Shown here: positions 9,971 through 23,405 of the stretch, piece by piece | Position numbering within the stretch: position 1 is the first letter of the stretch | Layout: each line of letters begins with the position of its first letter | Assembly: GCF_010093625.1 (NCBI RefSeq) | Contig: NW_022985367.1 | Location: 82,549-146,548, forward strand | DNA from: Macroventuria anomochaeta | Lineage: Eukaryota > Ascomycota > Dothideomycetes > Pleosporales > Didymellaceae | DNA: 64,000 nt | Direction: 5' to 3' | Notes under the pieces: model-generated | Database searches by the model: none | The model's input: only the letters and a program-made list of their open reading frames with translations | What the model was told of the DNA's origin: nothing | Made by a program: the position numbers and the translations under genes

Positions 9971-12816
9971 TCTATCTAAGTTATCAAGATTTCGTCGACG
10001 CAAGACGTTTCGAGCTTAGCAACAGTGTCACAGGTAGCTTTGCATGGGTGGTGTTCTGCAGCCCAAAAGCAACACCACTAAGAGTATGCATCTTTTTTAG
10101 GCGGACAGGTCAGCATAGGGTGGTTGGCGAGCACGTCACCCATAGAAAGCGGTATATATTGCGGGATTAATGGTCATGGACACGCTGATCTGGGGCTTCA
10201 TCCAAACATCTGAAGCAGCGACACAAAGCAAGACCTGAAGAAAGTCTCGTACAGAGTGATACACGTGACTCGGCATCATATATCGTCCCAATGAAATCAA
10301 TTTATCACAAAGCAGATGACCTTCGGTAGATTCAGGTGATTGCGGTGAAGACTCATGAAGTCACGAAACGCGACAGTTTCTGACCGTGCAAACGTCAAGA
10401 AGAATGTTGGTTAACGACAGGTCCCAAGAGTCTTGGGGCACCGTAGTGAGATGCTAGACTCGGCGCAGTTTGTCACGATTACATCCTGACTCTGGGCAGC
10501 CATTCGGAGTATACATCCGTAGCACATGTGTTCATTGCAGATGTCGCAGATAAGACCTATCCAGAATTGAGCAGATCTCCATCTAGCTCACATCGAAGAT
10601 CGACAACTTCGATGCTGATCTACGTCCCCCATGTCCGTCCACTGATCGAGGTGGCTCGCGTGTCTACCTCCCAAGCTGATACAGCCTATTCACGACTATC
10701 TACACGCTCCAACTCGATGCAGCTGCCGATTACAAGCATCAAGGTTGGCAACATGAGTCGTTTCGGGCTCTGTCTTCATTCTCGATGCTCAATCACGCTT
10801 GCCTTGGTGCCTGATGGTGCTTTGCATCCAAAGCCGGCCTCAACTTCGCATCCGCGTAATTGGGCCGTTCAACAACAGAGCGGAGATTTACCTCCACGCC
10901 CTTGTCGTGCATTGATGGATCGATATCAGATCATGGTGCGCATTCCTAATCCTAATAACACAGTATATGGTATTGCTGGGACAACCTTAATCAGTGACAG
11001 GCTGAGGGCCCCTTTCAAGACATGGTAGCAGCTACAACACCGATGGATTTCCGAGCCTGCCGCAGTGAAGTTGTCATCGAAGATCTGGTCAAACTAGGGT
11101 ATCGCTAACGAGGGCACGTCCACAACAACGTCAACGGTGTCACGCGGTGCGGGAAAATAAGGCCACCGCGAACAGCTACTTTCCCTTACTAAAACTGCGA
11201 ACACCAACACCTTGCCTCCTGTTGCACGACTATAATATAATAACAACAAAACATTAGGGTTTACTTTCTCTTGAAGAGGAAAGCCAGTGTAATCCTCTAC
11301 AATCTAGCTTATTTACTTCTTTAATTCAAGCAGGGCTGTTGCAGCCTAAGGGTGCTGTTGTGAAGGACTTTTGGCGGTGGGCTATTTTCTCCTACCGCGT
11401 GGGTGTGTACCACTGACTGAAGTTATTCCAACCAATGGCAATGAGCAGTGATGGTCAAGGAATTTTCGTCGTGCAGGCCTAGGGCAGTGGCTGCGAGGGG
11501 TGTCGTTGTACGTAGACACGCAAAAAGTGCTCCGCGCTGCAGGTTTTCCGCGCGGAGGCCTGCATTTCGAGGTGCAGTAATACTAGAATAATCCGAACGT
11601 CACTGCAGGCGCCAGCCGCAAATCAGCAGCTAACCGGGGGCGCATCACGAAGCAATTGCGACTGTTCTGCCACGCACGCGTCTGCGGTCGCAGCAGTAGG
11701 CCCTTTGCAGCGGTGGTGTGGTGTTGGCTGCTCTGCATGTGCCGTTTTATGCCAAAGGCCGCTCGCGTCAACATCCACAATGTTGCCAGCGTTTGGCCCT
11801 ATCGCGGGCTCGCGCTCTCCCAGAATGCTGCGGTCGCTGGGCCACTCACAGTGAAGGCTCATTCCCGCACTCGGTTCGTGCTCCTGCCTTGGCCCTTGAG
11901 GGCCGTGAAAGCCCCGGCGGCCGTCGCCGCCGATCAATTTGCACCTCTGACCTCACGCTTGTTGCCCAAAACTCTGCTCTCCTGTTCTCAACATGTCTGT
12001 CATCACCACCGTGTCCGCGCAGCATTGACACACCTCCTGATTCCTGCCGCCGCAGCTCCGCCATGTGCGCGCCCAGCCCTGCATCCTAGCCGTTGTCCGC
12101 CTTCCTGGATCTATCCGTGCTCCCTTTTGGCCTCCGCGCCGGCCTGTTCGCATGCTGTGCCTGGTGGATGACTGGTCCATAGTTGCACGCACACCCTCAC
12201 CGCGACGCGCCAGATGCTCGTCGGCCATTACCTGACTCTTGTCGGCCGCTACTGTCCTGGTCGCCAGCCTTGGATCCAGCATTGTTTTTCCATGACGGCG
12301 GTCGTAATACCACCTCTCGTCGGTACCACAGTATAATTACAGATTTCTGGCTCCTGGGGGTCCACCTTCCCCAAATCCACCGTGTCTACCCACTTATGGG
12401 CAAGCACTAGTCGCCGCTCAGCACTTACTCTTCTTGCGCCTCGCGCCCTGCAACACTTACCCCTAACTAGTTTTTCGTCACGAAACGCCAGTAGCACCGC
12501 CGCTGCTGCGTGCTGCGCCAATCATATGCCCTGAACAGAAATTTACCATTTCCTATTCTGAATCTTTGCCTGTAAACTGTTCCCGCTGTACACACTTCCG
12601 CTCCCTTCCTTTTACACACCCTGTCGCCTTTGGCCACTCCGGGTCTAATATCTTGAGGCACGTTCCCGCCCCATCTACCGTCTTGGGTTGGCACGGTCGG
12701 CTTCAAGCAACGGTCAGGCTCAGTCGCGTTATCGATACCACGACTATCTTAACGCCGCCAACTCCACCACAGTTACCTCGACACCACTTAGACATTATCT
12801 GTTTGTGTCTTTCTAC
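9971..12816. other. Long intergenic region, no supported gene
   Basis: 2.8 kb between LSM5 and the SAM/HMG-box gene. A 166-codon ORF at 10528-11028 shows no family features or biased composition and is not called. The last 1.2 kb (about 11.6-12.8 kb) is rich in C/T and CAC runs, consistent with a long promoter and 5' leader for the downstream transcription factor. No tRNA or transposon was recognised. Confidence 0.5.
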
Positions 12817-14581
12817 ATGAGCGCCCTGAAAGAACGCCTGGCGCGATTGGGTCTTGCCCAGTATTCCGAGGTGTTCGCGACTGAAGGCTTCGACACCTGG
12901 GAAACCGTACTCGACATCACTGAGTCTGACCTGTAAGCGGACCTTTGGCGCACGTCGAAACTCATGCTCACTGTCCCATAGGAGCCACCTCAGCGTCAAA
13001 CTTGGGCATCGAAGAGTATGTTGTACCCTCTCACGCGGTCGTGCATCTCTACACGAAGCACGCAGCCACTGACATCTTTGATAGAAACTCCAACGAGCCA
13101 TCGCCGAATCGAGAGGGCAGTCCTCGGACCAGCCATTGAAAATCGCACTTGCAAGAGGAGCAAGTGCGGAGGGCTCTTATCGTAGTGACGATTCCGCAAA
13201 TGAGACCAAGGGCAAGCAGAACCCAGCTACAGGAGATGGAACCACCAGCACAAATACGAAGCGGAAATATCGACGACACCCGAAGGTTAGTTTCTTTCTT
13301 CGCCATAAGTAACAGGTTGCCATGGCGCGCAGACTTTGGGACTGTCACTAACTTGACCAGTCCGATGAAAATGCTCCAGAACGTCCCCCATCGGCTTACG
13401 TAATTTTCTCCAATCGTAAGCGTTCATGAATGTTCACTGTCGTTCACAGCTAAAGGTTCATAGAAGTTAGAGAACTCCTGAAAGGGCAAGACCTATCCTT
13501 CACCGAAATCGCTAAGGTCGTAGGTGAACGATGGCAGGTGTTGCCAGCAGAGGAACGCGAGGCATGTGAGCGCCAGGCCAATGGTGCAAAAGAGAAGTAC
13601 TATGCGGGGCTTGCCGAATACAAAAAGACTCTGCAATACGAGGCATACCAGAAGTATCTGGAAGAATTCAGAGCCAAGCACAATGCGCCCACTAAAGGTT
13701 GGTCTTTCCACGAACTACAGAATCTCAGTAACAGACTAGTGACTGTTCCAGAAGGCAAGCGATCAAAATTGGAGACAGAGACGAGTACGTCGACCCGAGC
13801 CAGCAGTCACAACCAACATGAACGAGCAGTAAATAGGCGACTGAGCACAGCAGTAACCGATCTTCCTGGTGGACAGCAAGTACGAGGATCCACTCCTCCG
13901 ACTGGACCTGCACGTCTCCCAGCTGGACCATCGTACCCATCGAAACCGACATCACCATCTTCGCATCCGTTATCTGGCTTCAATTCGCCACGAGGTGGGG
14001 AGCTTTACTCACCAGTCTCTGCATCTCCTCACTCCAATGTTTTGCACAGAGATGCATCGTTTGAGGATCCTTCTAATCATTTGGCACGGGACATGAGAGG
14101 AAATTTAGACCCTTCCGCACCATATCATCCTACTGCATACACGCAGTCACATCTACCGCCTACGACTATGCGAATGCCTATAAATAGTTACGCTTCGCAC
14201 TACCAAAATCCCGTCGATCTACCATCACGACGATCAAACCGAGAGCCCACGTCACATCTTCCAGGTCTCTCACATGAAGACACGGCGTTGTCTTCAGAGA
14301 GCGGGCACAGCAACTACAGCTTTCCCCAAGCTATGCAACCCACCCCGATGGACCCAGCAAAGTCGACGAGGATACTCCCACAGCCTGTACCCAATATCGG
14401 GCCAGCACAGTCACCGTTAGATCGAACATTCCCCCATCCACCTTCTGGACCACCTGCGCATATGCAACTTCCGCCGCCTGATTATCGAACCCAAGGATCT
14501 CTCGCTGCTCTTGTCAGAGCTGGGGAAATAGCAGCCCGGGTGGCAGATGACAAATCAATAGATAGGGACGACTCCCTTTGA
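12817..14581 (+). CDS. SAM domain plus HMG-box putative transcription factor
   Basis: Five exons: 12817-12932, 12982-13015, 13085-13285, 13361-13415 and 13464-14581; 507 aa, phases consistent. The N-terminus (1-60) is a SAM protein-interaction domain: LARLGLAQYSEVFATEGFD and, across the first two introns, VKLGHRRKLQRAI. Residues about 120-210 form an HMG box: RPPSAYVIFSNQVREL, the intron-split SFTEIAKVVGERWQVL, and a Lys/Tyr-rich third helix. The remainder is low-complexity Pro/Ser-rich. HMG boxes bend DNA in the minor groove. The SAM+HMG pairing is a recognisable fungal architecture related to regulators of sexual development, but which regulator this is cannot be said. Introns are 48-75 bp with branch sequences such as CACTAAC. 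Confidence 0.85.
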
Positions 14582-16389
14582 GCATTGCTCAGTGAAACTC
14601 AACGCATTTAGCACAGCGCAATCATCGATCGGTGATGAGCACGACCACGAAGACTGCACGCCTGGCTCATACACGCGTCGGGATACCCGCACACGGACCG
14701 GACTCTCTACATCCTAGAGTCAAATCCGACTATTTCTGGATCGATCTGACCATACACGGCTTTACGAATCCCAATGATACCCCGCAGCATGTGGCCAATA
14801 CAAACTTTCCCGCGCAACACTATTGATACCAGCGCTACAAGCGCACAAGTCGATGTTCATTATGCATATTTGTTATTCAAGGCAGGGCGGCTCATGGTAG
14901 CTGTAGCCTTCTTTTGAAAATTAGCCAGCGTTCTGGGCCACCAAGGCATGCAAATCGCGATCTGAACGCGTATTGAGGGGTCAGCGATGTCTTCAGCTCA
15001 TTTCGGAGCATGCCTGATGCTATCTCAGGTTACATGGATCATAGCAATAGGCGAATGATACTGCAATGTACATATAGATCTCCACAGGACCCTGTATAAG
15101 TTGCGACGTCGCAATACCATGCAATTTCTCGTCTAAGGCCTATTTCTTCATATTCCCCATACTAAATTCGCCATGCCGGCCTGGACTCGTGAACCTTCCT
15201 CCATGGTGCGCACGTACAGAGTACGTCCCGATAAATCCGCCAATCACAACGAGAGGTCCACCGCTTGCTTGCTCCTTCAATTGGCCGCAATCTGCACTGT
15301 GTATACGCTCGCTGTTGTTTCCCGAGCCAAACACTGAATTGAAGACAGTCAAGGATGCCGGATGGCTGCAGTGACAACAATGCCTAAATGCACGGTCTTC
15401 ATTGGCATCTCCGTTCATTGTTTAATGAGACAAGCTATTCTGTGTATCTTTCCCGGAAGCGGAGCGAAGCTCATAACAGTCACTCCACTTTGTGTGTCTT
15501 CAGCCGCAAGCACGAGGGGTACACATTTGCTTCGATTCGAGTATCTACTTCCAGCCAGCCGACATTCGATCGTCGATTCGAAGCCAAAGAATGCGAGGTG
15601 CACACAAGCTTCTCTGCATGGACCGTTCAGCAGGTGGGGAAGCAGAGTGTGGCCCTGTTGATCCTGCCTATAAAGGAACTGAACCCTAGTCGCCGCGGAG
15701 CAGCACATGGCAGTGCTGAGTGATTTCTGCATGCCGACCGCCATCCAGAAGTGAAGAGCTGCATGGCCTGTGGAGCGCTGTGCCGGTTGGCTCGTGCAAG
15801 ACCGGCTTTGTTGTTTGCGGTCTGGCTTGATCGGCAAATTCGAGGAAGTACGGGTGGCGAAGAACTTTTCGATGTGCACGGTGTGCGACTTTATCTGATT
15901 ATCCCTGCCGATACGTGCAACTTGATCGCTAGCTCTGCGAATCGACAATATCAGATTGCCCAATTGAAGCGTTTAGATGAGCTCCGCTGTTGTGCACGCC
16001 TTGCAAGCCACCACCTTCGACTAGGTACATGCTTGCCATTGTGTGCTTGAGTCTAGACATTGTGCTCGTCTACTCCGCGCAGCATCTACAGTACGCCAGA
16101 AGAACTTTGTCTTATTGTTCACGGTCAAACCTTGTGGGTAGTTCAGATTCTATGGCAAGGCTTGTTGAAACGTCTAGGCTTGATGGCTTTGACTGAGTGA
16201 CTCACGCATGTGAGGTGGTACGTCGTCCAGCGTGCAGTCTGTTATGAACAACCTCAAACATGCAGTCTGCAATACCATACACGGGCTTTTTAGCTTCAAC
16301 CCAATCTCTTGTAACTAAATCTTTGCATTACCATAGGAGCTACTGCTCCTCTCGTCTTCCATGGTCTTAGACTCACATAAGATGTTAAC

Positions 16390-16483
<94 letters not shown>

Positions 16484-16673
16484 CCATACACGGAACAAGC
16501 CGTGATGCAAAGGGTCTTGCCTGCGGCACTTTAGCCTGAGCCAATGCTCTGGCATAATGGCCTAGCAATACCATAGTCTAGAACTCCAAGGCTGTTGAAA
16601 CCTCACCGATGCCTGCTGTAACACCACTTCCCCACTTCAGTAATCCCAAGACTTCCGCTCCGCTGTCCATACC
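14582..16673. other. Intergenic region with microsatellite, no supported gene
   Basis: 2.1 kb. Several ORFs under 185 codons overlap each other in different frames (15.1-16.0 kb) and none looks like protein. The decamer CAATACCATA or close forms recurs at 15112, 16270, 16326, 16479 and 16566, two of them extended to CAATACCATACACGG, and a long CAAT tract sits among them. Confidence 0.5.
16391..16482 (+). repeat. (CAAT)23 microsatellite
   Basis: Ninety-two bases of uninterrupted CAAT repeat. It ends directly in the CAATACCATACACGG motif that also occurs 120 bp upstream at 16270-16284, so the tract may have grown from that sequence. Confidence 0.97.
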
Positions 16674-17715
16674 ATGGCGGGACGATCTTACCTTAGCCTG
16701 CAACGCCTGCGCGTGGAGGACGTTCCACAGCACCCCGAATTCATCACACCCGCAACCCACGCACCAGCTCTGACGACATTCCTTGTTGCTATCTTCGGAG
16801 AAGCTCTCAAGGAGGACTTCGAGACTGGTTTCACTGTTGAAGGCAATTGGGCACCCACTGGCAGGAATGTCAAGATCACAGGTCATGATGGTGGCACTTC
16901 GACAGTGCCTGTCTCGGTCGAGCAGCGCAAGAAGGGCAAGGGTGACAACACATGGTTCGCCAGAAGATCAAAGCACTTGGAGACCGATGTACGACACACA
17001 GAGCTTGACAGCCTGCTGATGAACGATCATAGCTGGTGGGAGTACCAGTACACGCCAGATCTGTATGATGGCAATCTACTCCTGGAGTGGAATGTCAAAA
17101 CATTGGAAGAGGCTGCGGGCAGCGTTAGACAAGAATTGGGTATCGCGGAGGTGGAGATGCGCAGTAAGCCCATCCATGATGATGCTTTTTCTATTGCTTG
17201 ATGCCGGCATCTAATCTAGTCCAGTCGTCCAGATGTTCCATATTCTGCCAGGCCCGCTGCAAGATCGAGTATTCCATGCGCTCGCAATCTCTGGCAAGCA
17301 AGAAGGCCAGTCCATTAACATGCAAATCCCTATCGATTATGCATCATTCAAAGCCGTGGAGACGATACGTGCAAGGAGCCGTCTCGAACCACAGGGAAAT
17401 GCATTTCGCTACAACACCGAAGCCAATCGCAACGAGGGTAGAGAGCCCAAGCCTACCGAGGTGCAAAAGCAGAGGAGCGGCAAGAAAGTCACTGAAGGGA
17501 TCTATGCCGCTCTGGAGCGCATCCGTATCATTACGGGCACAGAGCCGCAGTTTACGCAGTGGGACATGATGACGCTAAGCAATGCTGGGGGAGTTGTCTC
17601 TTCAGTCCCAGTCGTGATGCAGAAGGGCCAGCTGCTGGAGGCTGTGAGCAAGGATGTACAGTTCGTGCTCCAGGAGGTTGGGAAGCAGAGAGAAGTTTGG
17701 AAAGTGACAGCATAG
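16674..17715 (+). CDS. DUF3074 (START-like) domain protein
   Basis: Two exons, 16674-17163 and 17225-17715, with a 61-bp intron (GTAAGC donor, TCTAATC branch, CAG acceptor); 326 aa. The middle and C-terminal parts match the fungal DUF3074 family of START-like lipid-binding folds: TWFARRSKH, EYQYTP, the intron-spanning EMRIVQMFHILPGPLQDRVF, and MQIPIDYASF. The function of this family is not established; a hydrophobic-ligand cavity is inferred from the fold class. The start ATG lies in a favourable context (CCATGG). Splicing restores an otherwise interrupted conserved segment, which supports the intron. Confidence 0.8.
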
Positions 17716-18011
17716 CGGAGCCTCTAGCGTTGCGGGAGGGCTAAGCGGGAACAGATGCCCCGGACTGCAGGTGCGCGTGCGCGTGGCAGCAAGACCAAAC
17801 CACATCAGGGCGTGAACTGTCGAGCTTCAGCCCTCAGCCTCATCGCACGCATGGAACTGTCGCTCTTCCTGTATCTACACTCCGAATATAGCAGATGCCT
17901 GTTACCCCACACTTTTGCTGTGTTCTGTTCTGATCTTCGTCCCTTGCTGTGTTCGCTCTCCGCTTCTGGTCGGCCGGTGGGACTCTCTAACTCCACATCC
18001 TCGTAGACAGC
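17716..18011. promoter_or_regulatory. Promoter and leader of the Pro/Gln-rich gene
   Basis: 296 bp. The last 100 bp are rich in C/T runs (CTGTGTTCTGTTCTG), as in fungal 5' leaders. Confidence 0.4.
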
Positions 18012-19339
18012 ATGCAGAACTACGGCCAATCTGTGTATGAGAGGCCTGGCAGCACAACGAGCTTTGCAGGACAGCCGCCGCCTCCAGTACCGCCATATCA
18101 TCAGCAGCAATGGGGTCAGCAGCTGCCTCAGCACCAGCAGCAACAGGCGGCCCCTGGTTACAACCCTGGAACATATGGGGTAATGCCTGGTGGCTACGCC
18201 CAGGGCTCGCAGGTATGGCATACATACAACAGGTCGCATATCGTCACGTTGCGCTGATATTGTTGCAATAGTACCCGCCAACAACACAGTCGTCAGATCC
18301 CTACGCACCTCAGCCACATAACGATGTACCTCCTCCACCACCGCCCAAACCCCATAGCTTCGCGGCTGCGGTTCATAAACAGAACGAGCAGAGCGTTCAA
18401 TATGCTCAGAGCCCGCAGAATACTCAGAGCTGGCAACAGCCGCAGCAGCCGCAACAGTCGAATACAAGCATTGCGCCGCAAGCACAGCATGTAGGCTACC
18501 CTGTGTACAACAACGCTGCACCTCCACTGCCTTCTGGCCCTGCTGGCTCATACTTCCCTCCGTCGCAAGGAGGTCGGCCTGGCTCGATATATGGCGCAGA
18601 CCAGGTTGGCGCTGCACCCTCCCCAGTGAACCAGCGTCCTGCCAGTACGGTTATGAGTCCCAACGAGCAGGCTCCAGCATACATACCGCCATCACTTTCT
18701 GGACAGGGGGTACAGGCGTATATGCCATCGAATACAAACCCCATGCCTGGCGTATACGTACCTCCTCCACCAGACGTCCCAGCCTGGCAACAGGCCCAGC
18801 ATGCACCTTTGCAAGGCGGTAACAAGAGGTTCACATATACCAGACCGACGGTGGATCCCAGCTCTTACGCACAGGGCCACCAAGGGGTGCAGCCAATGCA
18901 ACAACAACCGCCGCCTCTGCCATCGCGGCATGATCAGGCTGGTTTGCCTTCGCTACAGCAACCTTACGGACAGCCGCCGCAGTACCCATCTCAGAGCCAT
19001 GCGCCGCAACAGCAGCAGCCGCCGCCGCCGCAACCTCCACCAATTCATGGCCAGTTCACACAACAGCAGCAACAACCTCAAGCTCCAGCTCACTTTGGGC
19101 AGCTTGGGCAACCCGTCCAACCTCTCCAACAGCAGTACAGTCAGCCTTCGGTGCCACAGACCTACATTCAGCAACAAGCGGCGCAACTGGAGCAGTATGC
19201 GCAAAGGCACCAACATCAGCAAACACACCAGCAGATGCAGAGTCCTGTACAGTCACAACCCCAATGGCAGGCGCCAGGACCGGCACAAAGTGTCTATACG
19301 CAGCAGCATCAGGATACCAGTCAGCCGGCATACGGGTAC

Positions 19340-19374
<35 letters not shown>

Positions 19375-22300
19375 ACAACCACCACAGCAACAGCAACAAC
19401 AACAACCACCACAGCAACAATGGCAACCGTCAAATCAACCGCAACAGCCTCCTCTGGGACAACAGTGTCACCCTGCACCAGAGCAGGCCATGCAGGCACC
19501 GAAACCCATTGACCGCACCGATACTACACCACCGAATCTCGTAAATCAACCGAGTCCCCAGAGCCAATTCGTGTCTCCTGTTACCAGTCAACATGCCTCG
19601 AGCTTTGCACCGGGCCACCCAACATCTGCGCGCACTGATTCAGTAAGTTCGATCGCGCTGGCCAACTTGCATTCGCAGCGTGCAGCGGACCGGACAGCTT
19701 CGCCCAAACCTCCTTCTTTCAAAAATCCTACGCCACCCCCACCTCGAGATGATGCATCGAGGTTCAGTGCCTTAGGCACTGGCGGTCCCTCAGATTGGGA
19801 GACTTTTGGCGCAGGGGATGAGATTGATGATGAGGCCCTGTTCGCGAAGAAGCCTAGGCCAGTACAGTTGGATAGTGTTGAGCTGCCCGCTCATCAGCCC
19901 TCGCCTCCTTCTACGCAGGGCTGGCCAAGTCCTGCTAACCCACCTGCTCCTACAACTCGAAATGACGCACATGACACCTACCAGCCGACGCCTCCAACCA
20001 CCACAGTCAGTCCTGTTCACAGAGCACCTTCCCCCAGAACCCCTCAGCAAAGCTTTTTCGCAAAAGACGCGCTCGTCGCGCCCGTGCGAGCCTCACTCAA
20101 GCCACTCCAAAAGCACGAAGTGTCTCAAGATGCCCGTCACGGTTTTGTGATGGGTGAGGTACTGTGGGACGTACCAAACTCACCAAAACAGATAGACAAT
20201 ACATCGCAACAAGCACAACTCGAGGGACCTGGCGCAGTCAGTGGTGGACCGCAGGGTTTCGAGATTCCCGCGCCTATACAAGTGCCCCCTCCTATCCAGA
20301 TACCTGCAATCAACACGCTGGAGCCGTCTGTGGAAACACCACGGCAGAAGAGACCTGGCGCAACACGTTTCTTCTCTGATGTTGGTACAACATGGGGCCT
20401 GTCTCCCAAAGACAAGGATCAGAACCGCGCATCTGACCCATGGGGCTCTAAAGAAGACAGCGATCTTCCAGCCAAGCTGCAAGCGAAGGACGAGGAGTTA
20501 TGGCGCCTTCGCAGAGAGTGCAAGACCGAGATGGAGAGGGTACAGGCCGATATCGAGGCCGGAAAAGCCGAATTCTTGGCTGAAATCGACCGCTTGAAGG
20601 CTGACAAGGAGGCAGCCAGAGCGCTTGCAGATAAGCAGAGTCTCCAACTGGACCAGCAGATCGAGGCCATGAAAGCTGCTGCAGAGCAGGCAAAGATCGA
20701 TGCTGATGTTCTGAGAAAGGAGAATAACTTAACCATTGAGAGAATCAAAGAAGACATAGAGGGAAAAGAAGACACGATCAAAGAGCGCGATGCAACGATC
20801 GTAGATCTTCGACAACAGCTTGACGACCTTCGCAGGCAGCTGGAAGAAGAGAGGATGAAGGAACTGCCGGCACCTTCCGAACCCACAGCTCTGGATATGA
20901 TCCCGGATTTGGATCCTTGGTACGCCAGCTCTCTCGAACGTTACATCGCCATGCTTCGTGGCGAAGCGAATGAACCACAAGTCGAGGACAAAATCAAGAC
21001 CTTCAAGGCTTTCTTGAAAGCTGAATCTGCCATCAGAGGCATTGAATATCACGATACTGCACCAGCTGTTCCAGTGGTTGAGCATCCGGTTCCTAGTGAA
21101 ACAGTTCAACCTGTTGGTGCCCAGAGCACATCTGGTGCAGCGGCAGAGAAGCGCAATCTCAATGTCACCCTACCACAAGAATCGCCTGATGATGACGATT
21201 ATGAGTACAGTCCCGGTGGCCGACCTCTTCTGAAACGTCCTACGGTTCCGGTCGAAGACAGCAATTCAACGCACGCGCCGTTCGTACCTTCCTCGCAATC
21301 AACAGCCATCCTGACCCCAGCAAGCTCGGTTCACGATGATTCGACACCCCTTCAGTCTCCACCCGATGAACCGCCACAGCTGCAATACAAGGCCTACGTG
21401 CCACCCATCATGTCAACAGACGCTATGTCATCTCTCGCTCAACGAAAAGCGACGGGCCCTTCAGTCCTGCCAAACGTTACTTCCCCTATTGGCTCTGGAA
21501 AGAACCACGACGAAATATTCTTCGGGGCTCAAGAGACAAGCGGAACTCGAGCGGGTCACAGACCTACAAGCAGTGACGATACAGGTGGTGTGCCTGTTGT
21601 GGCTCCACTGAATTTTGCATCGAGCCGTCCTGTCTCCATGTCAGTACCACCAAAAGTCAATGCGCTCAACGCACTCAGCAGTCTCCTACCAGATCAAGTC
21701 AAACCTGCTGCATCGAGTCCTGTTCTCGAAAAATTACGAGCGGAAGCTGCGACTATAAAGTCTGACTCAAAGAATGTCGAGGAGCTTACGAAGTCATGGG
21801 AGAAGTCAGCGTCACTAACACGCAAGAAGAATGCTGATGCACGTCGAAAACGCGCAGATGAAAGTGAAGCCCACAACGACGATCTCTTCAACTCCAACGA
21901 GATCTCCTACGCTGAACTGAAGGATCTCGAGGCTGAGTTGAAAGACAAGGAGAGCAAACTGAAGGCTCAGGAAGATCAAGATGAGTGCAAGAGCTATGTC
22001 GAGACGGTCTTTGACAGAGTGTACAACGAGTTTCAGGCTGACATCACCGCACTTGACGACCTGTCCATCAAGGCCGAAACGTTGCTTCAGACCTCGGTCT
22101 CTGGAGTCAAGAGCCTTGGCGACGGTGACGCGCCGACTACGAAAGCCTGCCTTGAGCTTCTCGTAGACTTGCACGCGCAGATCGAGAAGACCCATGAACA
22201 GGTTGTGCAGGCCGTGGCTGAGCGAGACAAGCGATACAAGAAGACCGAGACCCAGCCGTTGTACACCGCCGGCAACATCGCCAAGATGAAGTTGGTCGAG

Positions 22301-22852
22301 AGGCACTTTGAGCAAGCCGAGAAACAAGCTATCCACCGGGCGAAGAACGAAAAGGCAGAGCGCATGAGCCAGCTCGTCAAGGTCGCCGAAGAGGCCGCCG
22401 TTAGCGCCGTAAGCACCGAACAAAGTGATCGCAGTCGCATCATTGCTGCGATCCGTGACCTCAAAGATGGCGACGAGGCTTCGGACATCTTGAGCCGAGC
22501 AAACGGGACGCTCAACCTTCTCCACGAATCATCGAAGTTGCTTCTGGCCATATTCAACCGTCTGGAGATCGGGCTCAATACTGCGGAAGTCGATGCTGAT
22601 GTTGCACAAGCACGTGTGGAGGGCGCACCTGAGTCTAAAGTGCAAGACCTGCAATCTGGGACGAACGCAAGGGAGACGGAGCTGAAGGAGGAGTTCACGA
22701 GGCGGATTGGTGTGCTTGATCAAGATCGGGAGGAGTTCGTGCAGCTGATCAGAGAGAAGGGAGGTAGTGTAGAAACCAGCGACGAGCAAGAGAGGGAGAA
22801 GAGGCTTAAGATGGCGCTTGACCAGGCCAAGAGAAGGAACGGCCATGCATAA
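18012..22852 (+). CDS. Large Pro/Gln-rich coiled-coil protein of unknown function
   Basis: Two exons, 18012-18212 and 18272-22852, split by a 59-bp intron; 1593 aa. Residues 1-450 are Pro/Gln-rich with a polyglutamine tract (about 423-452), and 450-780 are disordered and Pro/Ser-rich. Residues about 797-933 are a strong coiled coil (Leu/Glu/Lys/Arg heptads such as DLRQQLDDLRRQLEEER). A second disordered stretch contains YEYSPGGRPLLKRPT, and the last 300 residues are all-helical and charged. No enzyme motif, signal peptide or membrane segment is seen. The layout resembles scaffold or adaptor proteins of trafficking or cytoskeleton, but I do not recognise the gene. Confidence 0.85.
19341..19425 (+). 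repeat. CAA/CAG polyglutamine tract in coding sequence
   Basis: Mixed CAA and CAG codons with a few CCA/CCG, encoding runs of Gln within the 1593-aa protein. Codon mixing suggests selection on the amino-acid run as well as slippage. Confidence 0.85.
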
Positions 22853-23291
22853 GTACAATTGTATACACGTGTCACGGTATCGAGGTCTTGAGCAAGTGTT
22901 CTTAGAAGGTTTGGAGGCTTTTCGCTATTCCGGGACGGCTATGCATGTTTGTAGTTCACACACATTTCAGCACGACATATCTAATTCATGCATTATCCAG
23001 CGATGTCTAACTACTAGGTACATGTATCAATGGTGACTGCCGTTAAGTGACTGCGGACTTGACACTAACCCTTCAAGGAGACCCTACAGTCGTGAGAAAA
23101 ACCAATCTCTCACGACAACTCAACATTGTGCACGGCCATATCACCGCTAATAATGCACAACCTTGTGACAACACACACTCATATAAACCCCTAACTTCCT
23201 CTCCCAAGAGCATCATCAAGACAACGCACCACCAACCAACAACAACAGCAACGACAACCAAATACGCCCCCAAGAAGTTCGACTCAAGTAC
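22853..23291. other. Intergenic, leader-like CAA-rich sequence
   Basis: 439 bp after the large gene. The 3' part (about 23210-23270) is a CAA/ACC-rich leader like the one preceding the small gene at 24053. No gene is supported. Confidence 0.4.
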
Positions 23292-23405
23292 ATGCGCTAT
23301 GACGGCAAGGTAGACGACGCCTGTAGCTTCTGCAAGATGGGTAGGGATTCTCGTGGAGACTCTACGTACGGAGAGATGGGCGAGGATGCTGCGAAGTTCC
23401 GGTAG
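23292..23405 (+). pseudogene. Remnant of small Cys-containing protein, C-terminal part
   Basis: A short open stretch ending in FCKMGRDSRGDSTYGEMGEDAAKFR. It matches the read-through tail of the gene at 24053 in 12 of 25 positions (FCK, GD, Y, EDAA, R). The N-terminal part cannot be found in frame upstream, so this is either a broken tandem copy or the last exon of a gene I could not assemble. Confidence 0.4.

Noticed and set aside
10528..11028. 166-codon ORF on the + strand in the LSM5-SAM/HMG gap
   Set aside because: Composition looks random, no domain or homolog pattern is recognised, and it lacks intron or leader context.
15415..15963. 182-codon minus-strand ORF
   Set aside because: It overlaps several similar-sized ORFs on the other strand and shows no family features or splice context.
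18801..19544. 247-codon and other ORFs antisense or out of frame within the Pro/Gln-rich gene
   Set aside because: These are shadow frames created by CAA/CAG-rich sequence; they encode poly-Asn/Ser or poly-Val/Ala runs.
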